IMG/VR virus record: IMGVR_UViG_3300043411_002463
Coordinates: 22,751 to 86,750 of that record
Origin: a virus
Reading direction: 5' to 3' (one strand)
DNA: 64,000 nucleotides
Part shown: positions 39,070 to 46,135 of the stretch, one piece after another
Layout of the letters: every line of letters starts with the position of its first letter
Position numbering within the stretch: position 1 is the first letter of the stretch
Program-made: the position numbers and the translations under genes
The notes under the pieces: generated by a model
The model's database searches: none
What the model saw: only the letters and a program-made list of their open reading frames with translations
What the model was told of the DNA's origin: nothing

Positions 39070-40520
39070 ATAAAATTACAATCTTAGATCATAAGGTTGC
39101 AAAAGTTGAGTTAGATGATCCTATAATGTTCGATCGTCTAACTCATTTTCTGTCTTTTAGATTTACTGGAGTTGAATATAGTTCAGCTTTCAAATCTGGT
39201 AATTGGGATGGAATAACCTACATGATAAATGCAAAAAAACAATTTCCTATAGGTTTATTATCTAAAGTCAAGGATTGGCTTGCTCAAAACAACATCCAAT
39301 ATCATTTAATAGATGATTCTAAAGAAATTGAATTATACAAACCATTGGATATTTCTAAAGGTTTGGCTGCAGTTGGTTGGACTCCTAGAGACTATCAATT
39401 AAAAGTAGTAGAATTATGTAATCAAAACAATTTGGGAATTATTAGAGCTGCTACAGGTTCTGGTAAAACTTTAATTGGAGCGTTAATGACAGCTAACTTT
39501 AACAAGCCAACAATGGTTTATGTTATTGGTTTAGATTTGTTAAATCAATTTCATGAAACATTTTCTGCTTTGTTTGAAGAGAAAATAGGATACATAGGTA
39601 ATGGTGTTTGTGACATTCAGAGAATAAACATTGCTTCTATTTGGACTATTGGTCGTGCCCTGGACATTAAGCTAAGTGATTTGGTTGTGGATGATGAAAT
39701 TGACGAAGAGGCTTTTAAAGAGTCTGACAAATATAAGGTTATTACTGCATTAAAAGAAGCAAAGCTTCATATCTTAGATGAATGTCATATTGCAACTACT
39801 TCTACTCTAAGAAGTATACACAAGGCTATTAATCCAGAACATATGTTTGGTCTTAGTGGAACACCTTTTAGAGAGGATAATACAGATCTTCTTATAGAGG
39901 GTTTGCTTGGTCCTAAAATGATAGATATTGCAGCGTCAGAACTTATAAAAAAGAAAGTTTTAGTGCAGCCTTATATTAAATTCATTGAATCACCACATAT
40001 GAAATGCACTGGAAAGTATCCAACAATATATAAAGATTTTATAGTAGAACATAAAGCTAGAAATGAATTAATTGCACAAGAAACTAAAAAACTTATTGAT
40101 AAAAACTATAAGCCACTTGTCTTATTTAAAACAATAAGGCATGGTGATTTAATTGCTAAAGAATTACAAGCTTTAAATATTAGATTCGCCTTGTTATCAG
40201 GAAAGGATTCTTTAGATAAAAGAATAGAAGTTAAGAATAAACTAAATAATAATGAAATAGATTGTATTTTAGCTTCTACTATATTAGATATTGGTTTTGA
40301 TTTGCCTAAAATGTCAGGACTAATTTTGAGTGGTTCAGGAAAATCTTACGTTCGGGCTTTACAAAGAATCGGAAGAGTATTACGGACTTACCCAGACAAG
40401 AAAGCCGCAGCTATTGTTGATTTCTATGACAATGTTAAATTCTTGAAAAAACATTCAAAAGCAAGATTTGATATTTATTCATCTGAACCTGGCTTCATTA
40501 TATTAAACAATCCTTTTTAA
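39066..40520 (+). CDS. uvsW: UvsW-like superfamily 2 DNA helicase
   Basis: A 484-residue protein, close to T4 UvsW (503). The N-terminal 90 residues match the UvsW DNA-binding domain (FLSFRF, SGNWDGITYMI). PRDYQLKVVELC is the Q-like motif, RAATGSGKTLIGAL near 127 is Walker A, LDECH near 238 is the DEAH-type box, GLSGTPFR near 264 is motif III, ASTILDIGFDLP near 403 is motif V and QRIGRVLR near 432 is motif VI. UvsW-type enzymes unwind R-loops and branched DNA, helping to switch from origin- to recombination-dependent replication. It overlaps the tubulin-like gene by four bases and heads the replication block. Confidence 0.85.
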   Translation: MNKITILDHKVAKVELDDPIMFDRLTHFLSFRFTGVEYSSAFKSGNWDGITYMINAKKQFPIGLLSKVKDWLAQNNIQYHLIDDSKEIELYKPLDISKGLAAVGWTPRDYQLKVVELCNQNNLGIIRAATGSGKTLIGALMTANFNKPTMVYVIGLDLLNQFHETFSALFEEKIGYIGNGVCDIQRINIASIWTIGRALDIKLSDLVVDDEIDEEAFKESDKYKVITALKEAKLHILDECHIATTSTLRSIHKAINPEHMFGLSGTPFREDNTDLLIEGLLGPKMIDIAASELIKKKVLVQPYIKFIESPHMKCTGKYPTIYKDFIVEHKARNELIAQETKKLIDKNYKPLVLFKTIRHGDLIAKELQALNIRFALLSGKDSLDKRIEVKNKLNNNEIDCILASTILDIGFDLPKMSGLILSGSGKSYVRALQRIGRVLRTYPDKKAAAIVDFYDNVKFLKKHSKARFDIYSSEPGFIILNNPF

Positions 40521-40529
40521 AGAGGCAAC

Positions 40530-41105
40530 ATGGAAAGAAAAGCACCGAATAAAAGATGGGAAACTTTCTTTACAAAACTGGAATTACATTCTTCCAAAGA
40601 AGTAGAATCATGGAATGATTATCAATTATTAGGGTATTTTTGTGATGTGTTTTATCAATATACAGGGCATTTATTTCCATTTACATTCACTACTGCTCCA
40701 GGTAAATGTAAAGAGTTATTTTTTATTAAAAGTCTAAAGGCAATGTTAAATACAGAGTCTCCATTTCCAGTCAAGGAATATATAGATTGGATTTTTAAAG
40801 AGAAAATAATTCCACAAAAAACGCAAATAAGATCATTTGCATTGTTAAATCATAACTCTAATATTAATGAGTTTTTGTCAAAGAAAAAAGCAAGCAAAGC
40901 TGTCACAAAAAACACCAACATACCAAATGAATATATTTCAGTAATTGAATCATATAATTTATCAGCTTCTACTTATGGCGACTTGGCATTTATACTTAGA
41001 GCTATTGAGCAAGATCCAGAAGATCCAACTAGACAAGAATATGCTAAGATGTTTAAAGTATTAGAAGTGATGGGTTTAAGTAAAGAAAAAATTAAAGAAT
41101 TGTAA
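40530..41105 (+). CDS. unknown protein in the replication block
   Basis: A 191-residue basic, largely helical protein with no recognised domain (APNKRWETFFTKLELHSS at the start; SASTYGDLAFILRAIEQDP near 148). It has AGAGG upstream of its ATG and lies between the UvsW-like helicase and a run of Sm-like, helicase loader and helicase genes. T4-type phages carry accessory factors such as a helicase-loading or single-strand-binding partner here, but I see no diagnostic motif. Replication accessory function is a guess from position. Confidence 0.45.
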   Translation: MERKAPNKRWETFFTKLELHSSKEVESWNDYQLLGYFCDVFYQYTGHLFPFTFTTAPGKCKELFFIKSLKAMLNTESPFPVKEYIDWIFKEKIIPQKTQIRSFALLNHNSNINEFLSKKKASKAVTKNTNIPNEYISVIESYNLSASTYGDLAFILRAIEQDPEDPTRQEYAKMFKVLEVMGLSKEKIKEL

Positions 41106-41106
41106 T

Positions 41107-41565
41107 ATGGAAAAGGTCAAATTCTTTTTAGTTAATGGGTTTAATGTTGAAGGATATGTAGAACATTATTCTGATGAAGAAGTTGTTATTTCTAATGGAA
41201 AAAATAGTGGAAATATTGTAATTCTAAATCCTGCCAAAAATATTGTTTTTTATTGTATTTATCCAGAAAGAGATATTGAACAAGAAGAGAAGTTAGATCG
41301 CAACTATATTGCAGAAATTCCACAAGATGAACCAGAGGTTCATGAATCAGATCCACATCTACGTGCCAAATCTATTGCAGAATTAAAAATGGCACAAAAG
41401 AAAATAGAACAAGAAAAGATTAGACAACAATTAACTACATTTAATATAGGAAGTTCTCAAAAAATATTTAAATATGAATATCCAAGAAAATTACAGAACT
41501 ACGATAGCCCCAAAGAAACTCCAGACGGAGATGGAAACCATCTTAGAAAGCTGCGAAAGTTGTAA
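41107..41565 (+). CDS. Sm/Hfq-like N-terminal domain protein
   Basis: A 152-residue protein. Residues 3-55 read like an Sm fold: VKFFLVNGFNVEGYVEHYSDEE lines up with the Hfq Sm1 strand set 'V.iyLVNGikL.G.i..fD', VVISNGKN follows, and VILNPAKNIVFYCIYP lies where Sm2 ('vykHAIStv.P') would be. The remaining 95 residues are charged and probably disordered or helical, with a basic end. If correct, this is an RNA-binding ring protein. The 3' end overlaps the helicase loader gene. The match is by eye across about 50 residues, so a different small beta-barrel is possible. Confidence 0.5.
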   Translation: MEKVKFFLVNGFNVEGYVEHYSDEEVVISNGKNSGNIVILNPAKNIVFYCIYPERDIEQEEKLDRNYIAEIPQDEPEVHESDPHLRAKSIAELKMAQKKIEQEKIRQQLTTFNIGSSQKIFKYEYPRKLQNYDSPKETPDGDGNHLRKLRKL

Positions 41566-42214
41566 AGCTACCGATACACAACAACAAAAAACACTAGAAA
41601 TAGCATGCCCAAAGTGCTCATTGTTTTGCTCTATACTTAAAACATATGCAAACGCAAACATTCCAGTAAAGTATTGGCGAATCAAGTTCGATGATTCTTT
41701 TAAGAGTGACACAATACTTAAGAAAAAATTTGAAGAATTAACTTTGAATGGTAAAATTTCTCAAACATATAAAGATGGTATTTGTTTATATTTTTCTGGA
41801 AGTAATGGTGTAGGTAAAACGTTTACGGTTTGTAATATTCTCAAGAAGGCTTTAGAAAAGGGGTATGGAGGATATTATTGTACCTTGCTAGATATTGTCA
41901 ACAGGCTGGTTTACGATAATGAAAACAAAATAGATTTTCGTCAATTTCTAATTTCTGTAGATTTTCTTGTTATTGATGAGTTTGACCCTAGACACATGGG
42001 TACCACTACACAAGCAGCTTCTTTGTTTGGAAGAATATTGGAGGATGTTTTTAGAACTAGAGTGCAAAACAAGATGCCAACATTTATGTGTACTAATAGT
42101 TTGAAGTTAGATAAAGCTTTTCCAGAAGACATACAAAGAGCAATAAGTAGTTTGATGAATTATATGAAAGAAGTTCCTGTTTTAGGTAAAGATTTAAGGA
42201 AGGAAGGCAAATGA
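41531..42214 (+). CDS. DnaC/IstB-like AAA+ helicase loader
   Basis: A 227-residue protein from the start chosen here. CESCKAT and CPKCSLFC in the first 40 residues look like a zinc-binding site. FSGSNGVGKTFT near 89-100 is Walker A and FLVIDEFDPRH near 145 is Walker B; DVFRTRVQNKMPTFMCTNS near 177 carries the sensor-type strand. DnaC-type proteins load the ring helicase onto single-stranded DNA, and the next gene encodes that helicase. The start is uncertain: an ATG at 41474 would add 19 residues and a longer overlap. The 41531 ATG, which is directly preceded by CGGAG, keeps the Cys motif intact. It overlaps the helicase gene by four bases. Confidence 0.75.
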   Translation: METILESCESCKATDTQQQKTLEIACPKCSLFCSILKTYANANIPVKYWRIKFDDSFKSDTILKKKFEELTLNGKISQTYKDGICLYFSGSNGVGKTFTVCNILKKALEKGYGGYYCTLLDIVNRLVYDNENKIDFRQFLISVDFLVIDEFDPRHMGTTTQAASLFGRILEDVFRTRVQNKMPTFMCTNSLKLDKAFPEDIQRAISSLMNYMKEVPVLGKDLRKEGK

Positions 42215-43647
42215 CTGAGTTAGAAGTGTCGTTTGAAAAAGACTCAGATAATTATTATAATGAAACTGATTTAAGAATAATTAAAACAGTTTTAAATGAT
42301 ACCAAAACTGCTTTAGAATTTTCTAATTCTGAAAATTATCAATTATTATCAGATTCTGTCCGTGATTTTAGCAAAAACGTTGTAGATCTAGTAAGAGCAT
42401 ATAAAACAGTTCCAACTAAAAGAATGTTAATAGAATCTATACAAGATTCTCCAAGTAAAATTCAGGAATATAATTCTATATTTTCTAATTTAGAAAATGT
42501 TACATATGATGTAAAAGAATTCAAATATGATTTTGAAAAAATCAGAAATAAGTATAAGTCTTCAATAACAGAACAGTTTAAAAATACTGTAACTAATTTA
42601 GTCAATGCTGAACAAGTTGAAGAATTATTAAAAAAATATAAAACCAATTTAGATAAGGCTACTCCTGGTAAAAAGGTTTATGTCCAGAAGACAGTCAAAG
42701 AATTTGTTGAAGATTTCAAAAACACTTATAACTTAAAGTTAAAAAATGAATTAAAAACTCATGGGATTTTAACTCATTCTAAATATTTAGATTTCGTTAC
42801 TAATGGATTGAACTATTCAGACTTAGTTATTGTTGGTGGTGAAACTGGAGCGGGTAAATCTCTTCACTTAAACAATTTTGCCAAAAATATTTGGAAGCAA
42901 AACAATTCAATCTATACAAGAGATAATTTTTCTAATGGATATCACGTTATTTATTTTTCATTAGAAATGCCTTATGAACAATGTTTCAATAGGTTTATTG
43001 CTTCCTTAGCCAACGTTCCTCAATATGGAATTAGAGATGCTACTCTAACCAAAGAGCAGCTAAATAAAGTACATGCTGCCTTGGAATTCATGAAATGTTA
43101 TCCATTTGAATTCCAAATCGTAGATATTCCACGAGGAGTAACCCCAGATGTTCTTGAACAAAGAATAGAAGAAGCTTTTGGTTCATTTAAACCAGATGTA
43201 ATTGTTGTAGATTATCTTGGATTGATGGAAGATCCAACTGTCTCCGGAGATGATTGGTTAAAACTCGGTTATATAACTGGTAAACTACATGAAATTGCTC
43301 GTGCTTACAATGTTCTTATGTTAACAGCCGCCCAATTAAACCGACCAACAACCGGAAAAGAACTAGTTGGTATTCATAGATTTGGTCGTTCCTCTTTAAT
43401 CTTACATCATGCTACATTAGCACTACAAATAGAATCAAGAGTAGGAGAGCATCAAATGCAAGATTCTGTAATGCACATTGTAAAAAACAGAAATGGTTCA
43501 TTGGGAGAATATTCTTTGTTAAAGAATTTAAGCAATGCTTATTTCGAAGATCCTCCGGAAGTATTTTTACCGCATCAAGGCGTAACATCATTATTATCTT
43601 CTGAGAAATCGGATATATCTAAATTACTAGAGGAATATAACTGGTGA
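42211..43647 (+). CDS. DnaB-like replicative helicase
   Basis: A 478-residue superfamily 4 helicase. The N-terminal 190 residues are helical with no clear match. VIVGGETGAGKSLHLNNFA near 207-225 is Walker A; VIYFSLEMPYEQCFNRF near 248 is H1a; DVIVVDYLGLMED near 329 is Walker B; MLTAAQLNRPTTGKE near 370 is H3; and MHIVKNRNGSLGEY near 422 is H4. This is the ring helicase that unwinds the fork. Strong AAGGAAGG precedes the ATG. It follows the loader gene directly and overlaps a small gene starting with GTG. The role matches T4 gp41 and bacterial DnaB. Confidence 0.88.
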   Translation: MTELEVSFEKDSDNYYNETDLRIIKTVLNDTKTALEFSNSENYQLLSDSVRDFSKNVVDLVRAYKTVPTKRMLIESIQDSPSKIQEYNSIFSNLENVTYDVKEFKYDFEKIRNKYKSSITEQFKNTVTNLVNAEQVEELLKKYKTNLDKATPGKKVYVQKTVKEFVEDFKNTYNLKLKNELKTHGILTHSKYLDFVTNGLNYSDLVIVGGETGAGKSLHLNNFAKNIWKQNNSIYTRDNFSNGYHVIYFSLEMPYEQCFNRFIASLANVPQYGIRDATLTKEQLNKVHAALEFMKCYPFEFQIVDIPRGVTPDVLEQRIEEAFGSFKPDVIVVDYLGLMEDPTVSGDDWLKLGYITGKLHEIARAYNVLMLTAAQLNRPTTGKELVGIHRFGRSSLILHHATLALQIESRVGEHQMQDSVMHIVKNRNGSLGEYSLLKNLSNAYFEDPPEVFLPHQGVTSLLSSEKSDISKLLEEYNW

Positions 43648-43820
43648 GTGTAGATAGTAAAGTTACAGTGGCGCAAATGATTAGAATAGAGTATTCTAAT
43701 GATGGAGAAAAGTTGTATTTGGTTTTTGAAGTAAAAGATAAAACTTTTAAGAATAAAATATTAAAAGACTTATCACAAGATATAGAGTTAATACTTAAAG
43801 GTAAAGAACTAAAGGAATAA
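43644..43820 (+). CDS. small unknown protein, GTG start
   Basis: A 58-residue basic protein. The GTG at 43644 overlaps the helicase stop (GTGA), with AGAGGA nine bases upstream. The downstream part, LYLVFEVKDKTFKNKILKDL, has a beta-beta-helix feel. A shorter alternative starts at the ATG at 43677. It fills an otherwise empty 176-base gap in a tightly packed operon, which supports its reality. Function unknown. Confidence 0.5.
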   Translation: MSVDSKVTVAQMIRIEYSNDGEKLYLVFEVKDKTFKNKILKDLSQDIELILKGKELKE

Positions 43821-43822
43821 TT

Positions 43823-44113
43823 ATGGGATGGTTTGAATTTGAGTGTGAGAAGTGTGAGCATCAATGGGATGTAATTCAATCATGGAGAGATCCAGTACCA
43901 AGTGAATGTCCATCTTGTAAAAACCAAGAATGTGTAAGGAAATTAATTTCTTTACCAGCAAGGGGGATAGTAGAGTTAACTGGACATGAACTAACAGCAT
44001 CTATTAAGGAGCAAGTCCAGAAAGACAAGGCGGAAATATTAAAATCCGAAAACAAACTTGCCAACGTTGTTGGAGAGTCAAAATATCAAGCCAATCAATC
44101 AATCAAAGATTAA
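43823..44113 (+). CDS. FmdB-like zinc ribbon protein
   Basis: A 96-residue protein. FECEKCEHQWDVIQSW at 6-21 and VPSECPSCKNQECVRKLIS at 25-43 form the C-x2-C ... C-x2-C zinc ribbon of the FmdB/'putative regulatory protein' type. A helical, charged tail follows. AAAGGA lies upstream. Such zinc ribbons occur in many phages near replication or late-gene regulators; here a sigma factor follows two genes later, so a role in transcription is possible but unproven. Confidence 0.75.
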   Translation: MGWFEFECEKCEHQWDVIQSWRDPVPSECPSCKNQECVRKLISLPARGIVELTGHELTASIKEQVQKDKAEILKSENKLANVVGESKYQANQSIKD

Positions 44114-44121
44114 TATTCATT

Positions 44122-44412
44122 ATGAATGTTTATAGATCTAACACTTTAGCACTTGTAGCTTATGAGCCTTATGTTCCGCCACCAGGGTTGAGTGGACCGG
44201 TCGTCTCTCATGCATCAAGTATAAATGATATTAATTTATATATCAAAAATGTTATTAACGAAAAATATGTAATCTTGTCTTTTGAAGACATTGATAATAT
44301 TTATAAATCTAATTTGCATATGTATATAGATTGTTCTAGAGATGGTCGGAATATGAAAATTTGTGGTTATCAAGTAGTTGTTGAAACAGAAACTAAATGT
44401 ATTTTAATTTGA
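44122..44412 (+). CDS. small unknown protein
   Basis: A 96-residue protein. The first 32 residues are Pro/Val/Ser-rich (YEPYVPPPGLSGPVVSH) and the rest is a mixed beta/alpha domain (EKYVILSFEDIDNIY, CGYQVVVETETKCILI). No family recognised. It lies between the zinc ribbon and sigma factor genes, nine bases after the former, with a weak ribosome binding site. Confidence 0.45.
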   Translation: MNVYRSNTLALVAYEPYVPPPGLSGPVVSHASSINDINLYIKNVINEKYVILSFEDIDNIYKSNLHMYIDCSRDGRNMKICGYQVVVETETKCILI

Positions 44413-44428
44413 AATTATGAGGGATTAT

Positions 44429-45058
44429 ATGGCACAAATGTCACAACAAGAAATAGATCAATTAGCATTAAACTATATTAACGCAGCAGCTTTAATTCCA
44501 ACAGTTTCTTCCAAAGAAAAAAAGGAATTGGCAAAAGTACAAAATGAATGTATTACTAAACTAGGATTTCTAGTTACATCTAAATTATACAAATACAAAA
44601 AGTTTAGTAATTACGAAGACTTAAAACAAGAAGGTTTTGAAGCATTGCTTATGGCTTTGGCAACTTTTAAAGATCAGAAAAGTTCATTTAGTTGGTGGGG
44701 CACAAAATATATCGCTACCAGGATTAGTCGAGCAGCCAATAAACATTCAACAATCAAAGTTCCAATGAAACATGCGGTTGAACAAAAACCATTAAAGGCA
44801 GCCGAAGTGCCCGTTATAGAAGACATCACAACACCAGATAAAGAGCTGATATTTAAGGAGATTTGTCTAGAAATTTCTAAAGAAATTGATAAGTTAAAGC
44901 CTAAAGAAAAACAGGTAGCAAAAATGTTTTATGGGGTTGATGGAATAAATCAACATACCATTACAACAATTTCTGAGGAGCTTGAACTATCAAGAAGTTC
45001 AGTTGCTAAAACTGTGTCAAACCTTCAAAAAAGATTTAGAAACATAATAGAACAATGA
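44429..45058 (+). CDS. phage sigma factor (sigma-70-like, regions 2 and 4)
   Basis: A 209-residue protein. YEDLKQEGFEALLMALATF near 61-80 followed by SFSWWGTKYIATRISRA is sigma region 2 (core binding and -10 recognition). DKLKPKEKQVAKMFYG near 162, then HTITTISEELELSRSSVAKTVSNLQKRFR, is region 4 with a helix-turn-helix. It directs RNA polymerase to phage promoters, like T4 gp55, but has a fuller region 4. The ATG at 44429 is chosen because GAGGG lies six bases ahead; an ATG at 44417 is in frame but lacks this. A terminator follows at 45113. Confidence 0.8.
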   Translation: MAQMSQQEIDQLALNYINAAALIPTVSSKEKKELAKVQNECITKLGFLVTSKLYKYKKFSNYEDLKQEGFEALLMALATFKDQKSSFSWWGTKYIATRISRAANKHSTIKVPMKHAVEQKPLKAAEVPVIEDITTPDKELIFKEICLEISKEIDKLKPKEKQVAKMFYGVDGINQHTITTISEELELSRSSVAKTVSNLQKRFRNIIEQ

Positions 45059-45082
45059 GACAATTTGTTTTTCTTGAAGAGT

Positions 45083-45094
45083 TAAGTTAACTTA
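45083..45094. repeat. 12-bp palindrome TAAGTTAACTTA
   Basis: A perfect 12-base palindrome in the gap after the sigma factor gene, 19 bases before the terminator stem. It could be an operator for a dimeric regulator, or chance in AT-rich DNA. Confidence 0.35.
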
Positions 45095-45112
45095 CGAAAA
45101 AATCAATAAATA

Positions 45113-45147
45113 GGGCTTGAAGATTTCTTCAAGCCCCTTATTTTCTT
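45113..45147 (+). terminator. rho-independent terminator after the sigma factor gene
   Basis: The stem GGGCTTGAAG / CTTCAAGCCC (10 bp, perfect) has an ATTT loop and is followed by CTTATTTTCTTT. It ends the replication/sigma block. The nrdB start codon is only 20 bases after it, so the hairpin also sits in, or just ahead of, the nrdB leader. Confidence 0.85.
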
Positions 45148-45166
45148 TACATGAAATGGAAATATA

Positions 45167-46135
45167 ATGAGTTTATTTACGCCCCGACCAACATATGGAC
45201 CTTTTGAATATCAACAAGCATATACATATTGTATTAATCAAATGTCAGCACATTGGATTCCGTTTGAAGTTCAAATGAACGGGGATATAAATGATTATAA
45301 ATTGAAACTTTCTGATATTGAAAAGAATGTAATAGGAAACGTATTAAAAGGATTTACTCAAACAGAAATTTTCATTCAAGAATATTGGTCCAATAAAGTT
45401 TCTAAATGGTTTAAAAAACCAGAAATTCAAATGATGTCTGCAACATTTTCTTCATTTGAATCCATTCATGCTATCGGCTATTCTTACCTAGAAGAATCTC
45501 TTGGTCTTCAAAATTATGAAGGTTTCTTACATGAACCAACTGCCAAAGCCAAAATTGATCGTCTAATGGAAGTTAAAGGAAAAACCAAAGAAGAAATTGC
45601 TAAAAGCTTAGCTATTTTTTCTGCCTTTAATGAAGGTGTTAATTTGTTTAGTAGCTTTGCTATTCTTATGAGTTTTTCCAAAAGAAATTTGTTAAAAGGA
45701 GTAGGAAAGATTGTTGAATGGTCTATTAAAGATGAATCATTACATTCAACTGCGGGGTGTTGGTTATTTAGAACATTAGTAGAAGAATTTCCTGAGATTC
45801 TTACTGATGAATTTAAAAAAGATATTTATGATGCCGCAAGATTAACCGTCCAATTAGAAGATGCTTTTATTGATAAGGCATTTGAATTAGGACCGCTTCC
45901 TGATTTAGATCCAAAAGATATAAAGAATTATATTAGATTTAGAGCAAATACTAAATTGCAGGATTTGGGATTTAAGAAAAACTGGAAAAGTATAGATCAA
46001 GAATCTCTTAAAAAATTAGAATGGTTTGATGTTTTAGCAAGTGGTACGGTGTTGCAAGATTTTTTTGCCGGCAAGGAAACATCTTATTCAAAAGCAACAG
46101 TTGATTTTAGTGATATTTGGAGCCAAAATGTTTGA
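45167..46135 (+). CDS. nrdB: class I ribonucleotide reductase beta subunit
   Basis: A 322-residue protein, about the usual length (330-375). FTQTEIFIQEYWSN near 64-77 includes the first iron ligand position. FESIHAIGYSYL near 96 gives Glu, His and, seven after Glu, the radical-bearing Tyr position. FNEGVNLF near 152 and IKDESLHSTAG near 187 supply the remaining Glu/Glu/His ligands. The subunit stores the tyrosyl radical used by NrdA to reduce ribonucleotides. The gene order is nrdB before nrdA, and the stop overlaps the nrdA start. A 10-bp terminator hairpin lies directly upstream, so expression may depend on read-through or a start inside this leader. Confidence 0.88.
   Translation: MSLFTPRPTYGPFEYQQAYTYCINQMSAHWIPFEVQMNGDINDYKLKLSDIEKNVIGNVLKGFTQTEIFIQEYWSNKVSKWFKKPEIQMMSATFSSFESIHAIGYSYLEESLGLQNYEGFLHEPTAKAKIDRLMEVKGKTKEEIAKSLAIFSAFNEGVNLFSSFAILMSFSKRNLLKGVGKIVEWSIKDESLHSTAGCWLFRTLVEEFPEILTDEFKKDIYDAARLTVQLEDAFIDKAFELGPLPDLDPKDIKNYIRFRANTKLQDLGFKKNWKSIDQESLKKLEWFDVLASGTVLQDFFAGKETSYSKATVDFSDIWSQNV

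Noticed and set aside
42211-43647. Inteins in the helicase or reductase genes
   Set aside because: Both have family-typical or shorter lengths with continuous motif order and no Cys...His-Asn insertion blocks.
46041-46127. Longer nrdA start inside nrdB
   Set aside because: The extra 29 residues are out-of-frame nrdB sequence with no similarity to reductases. The ATG at 46128 overlaps the nrdB stop as in neighbouring gene pairs.
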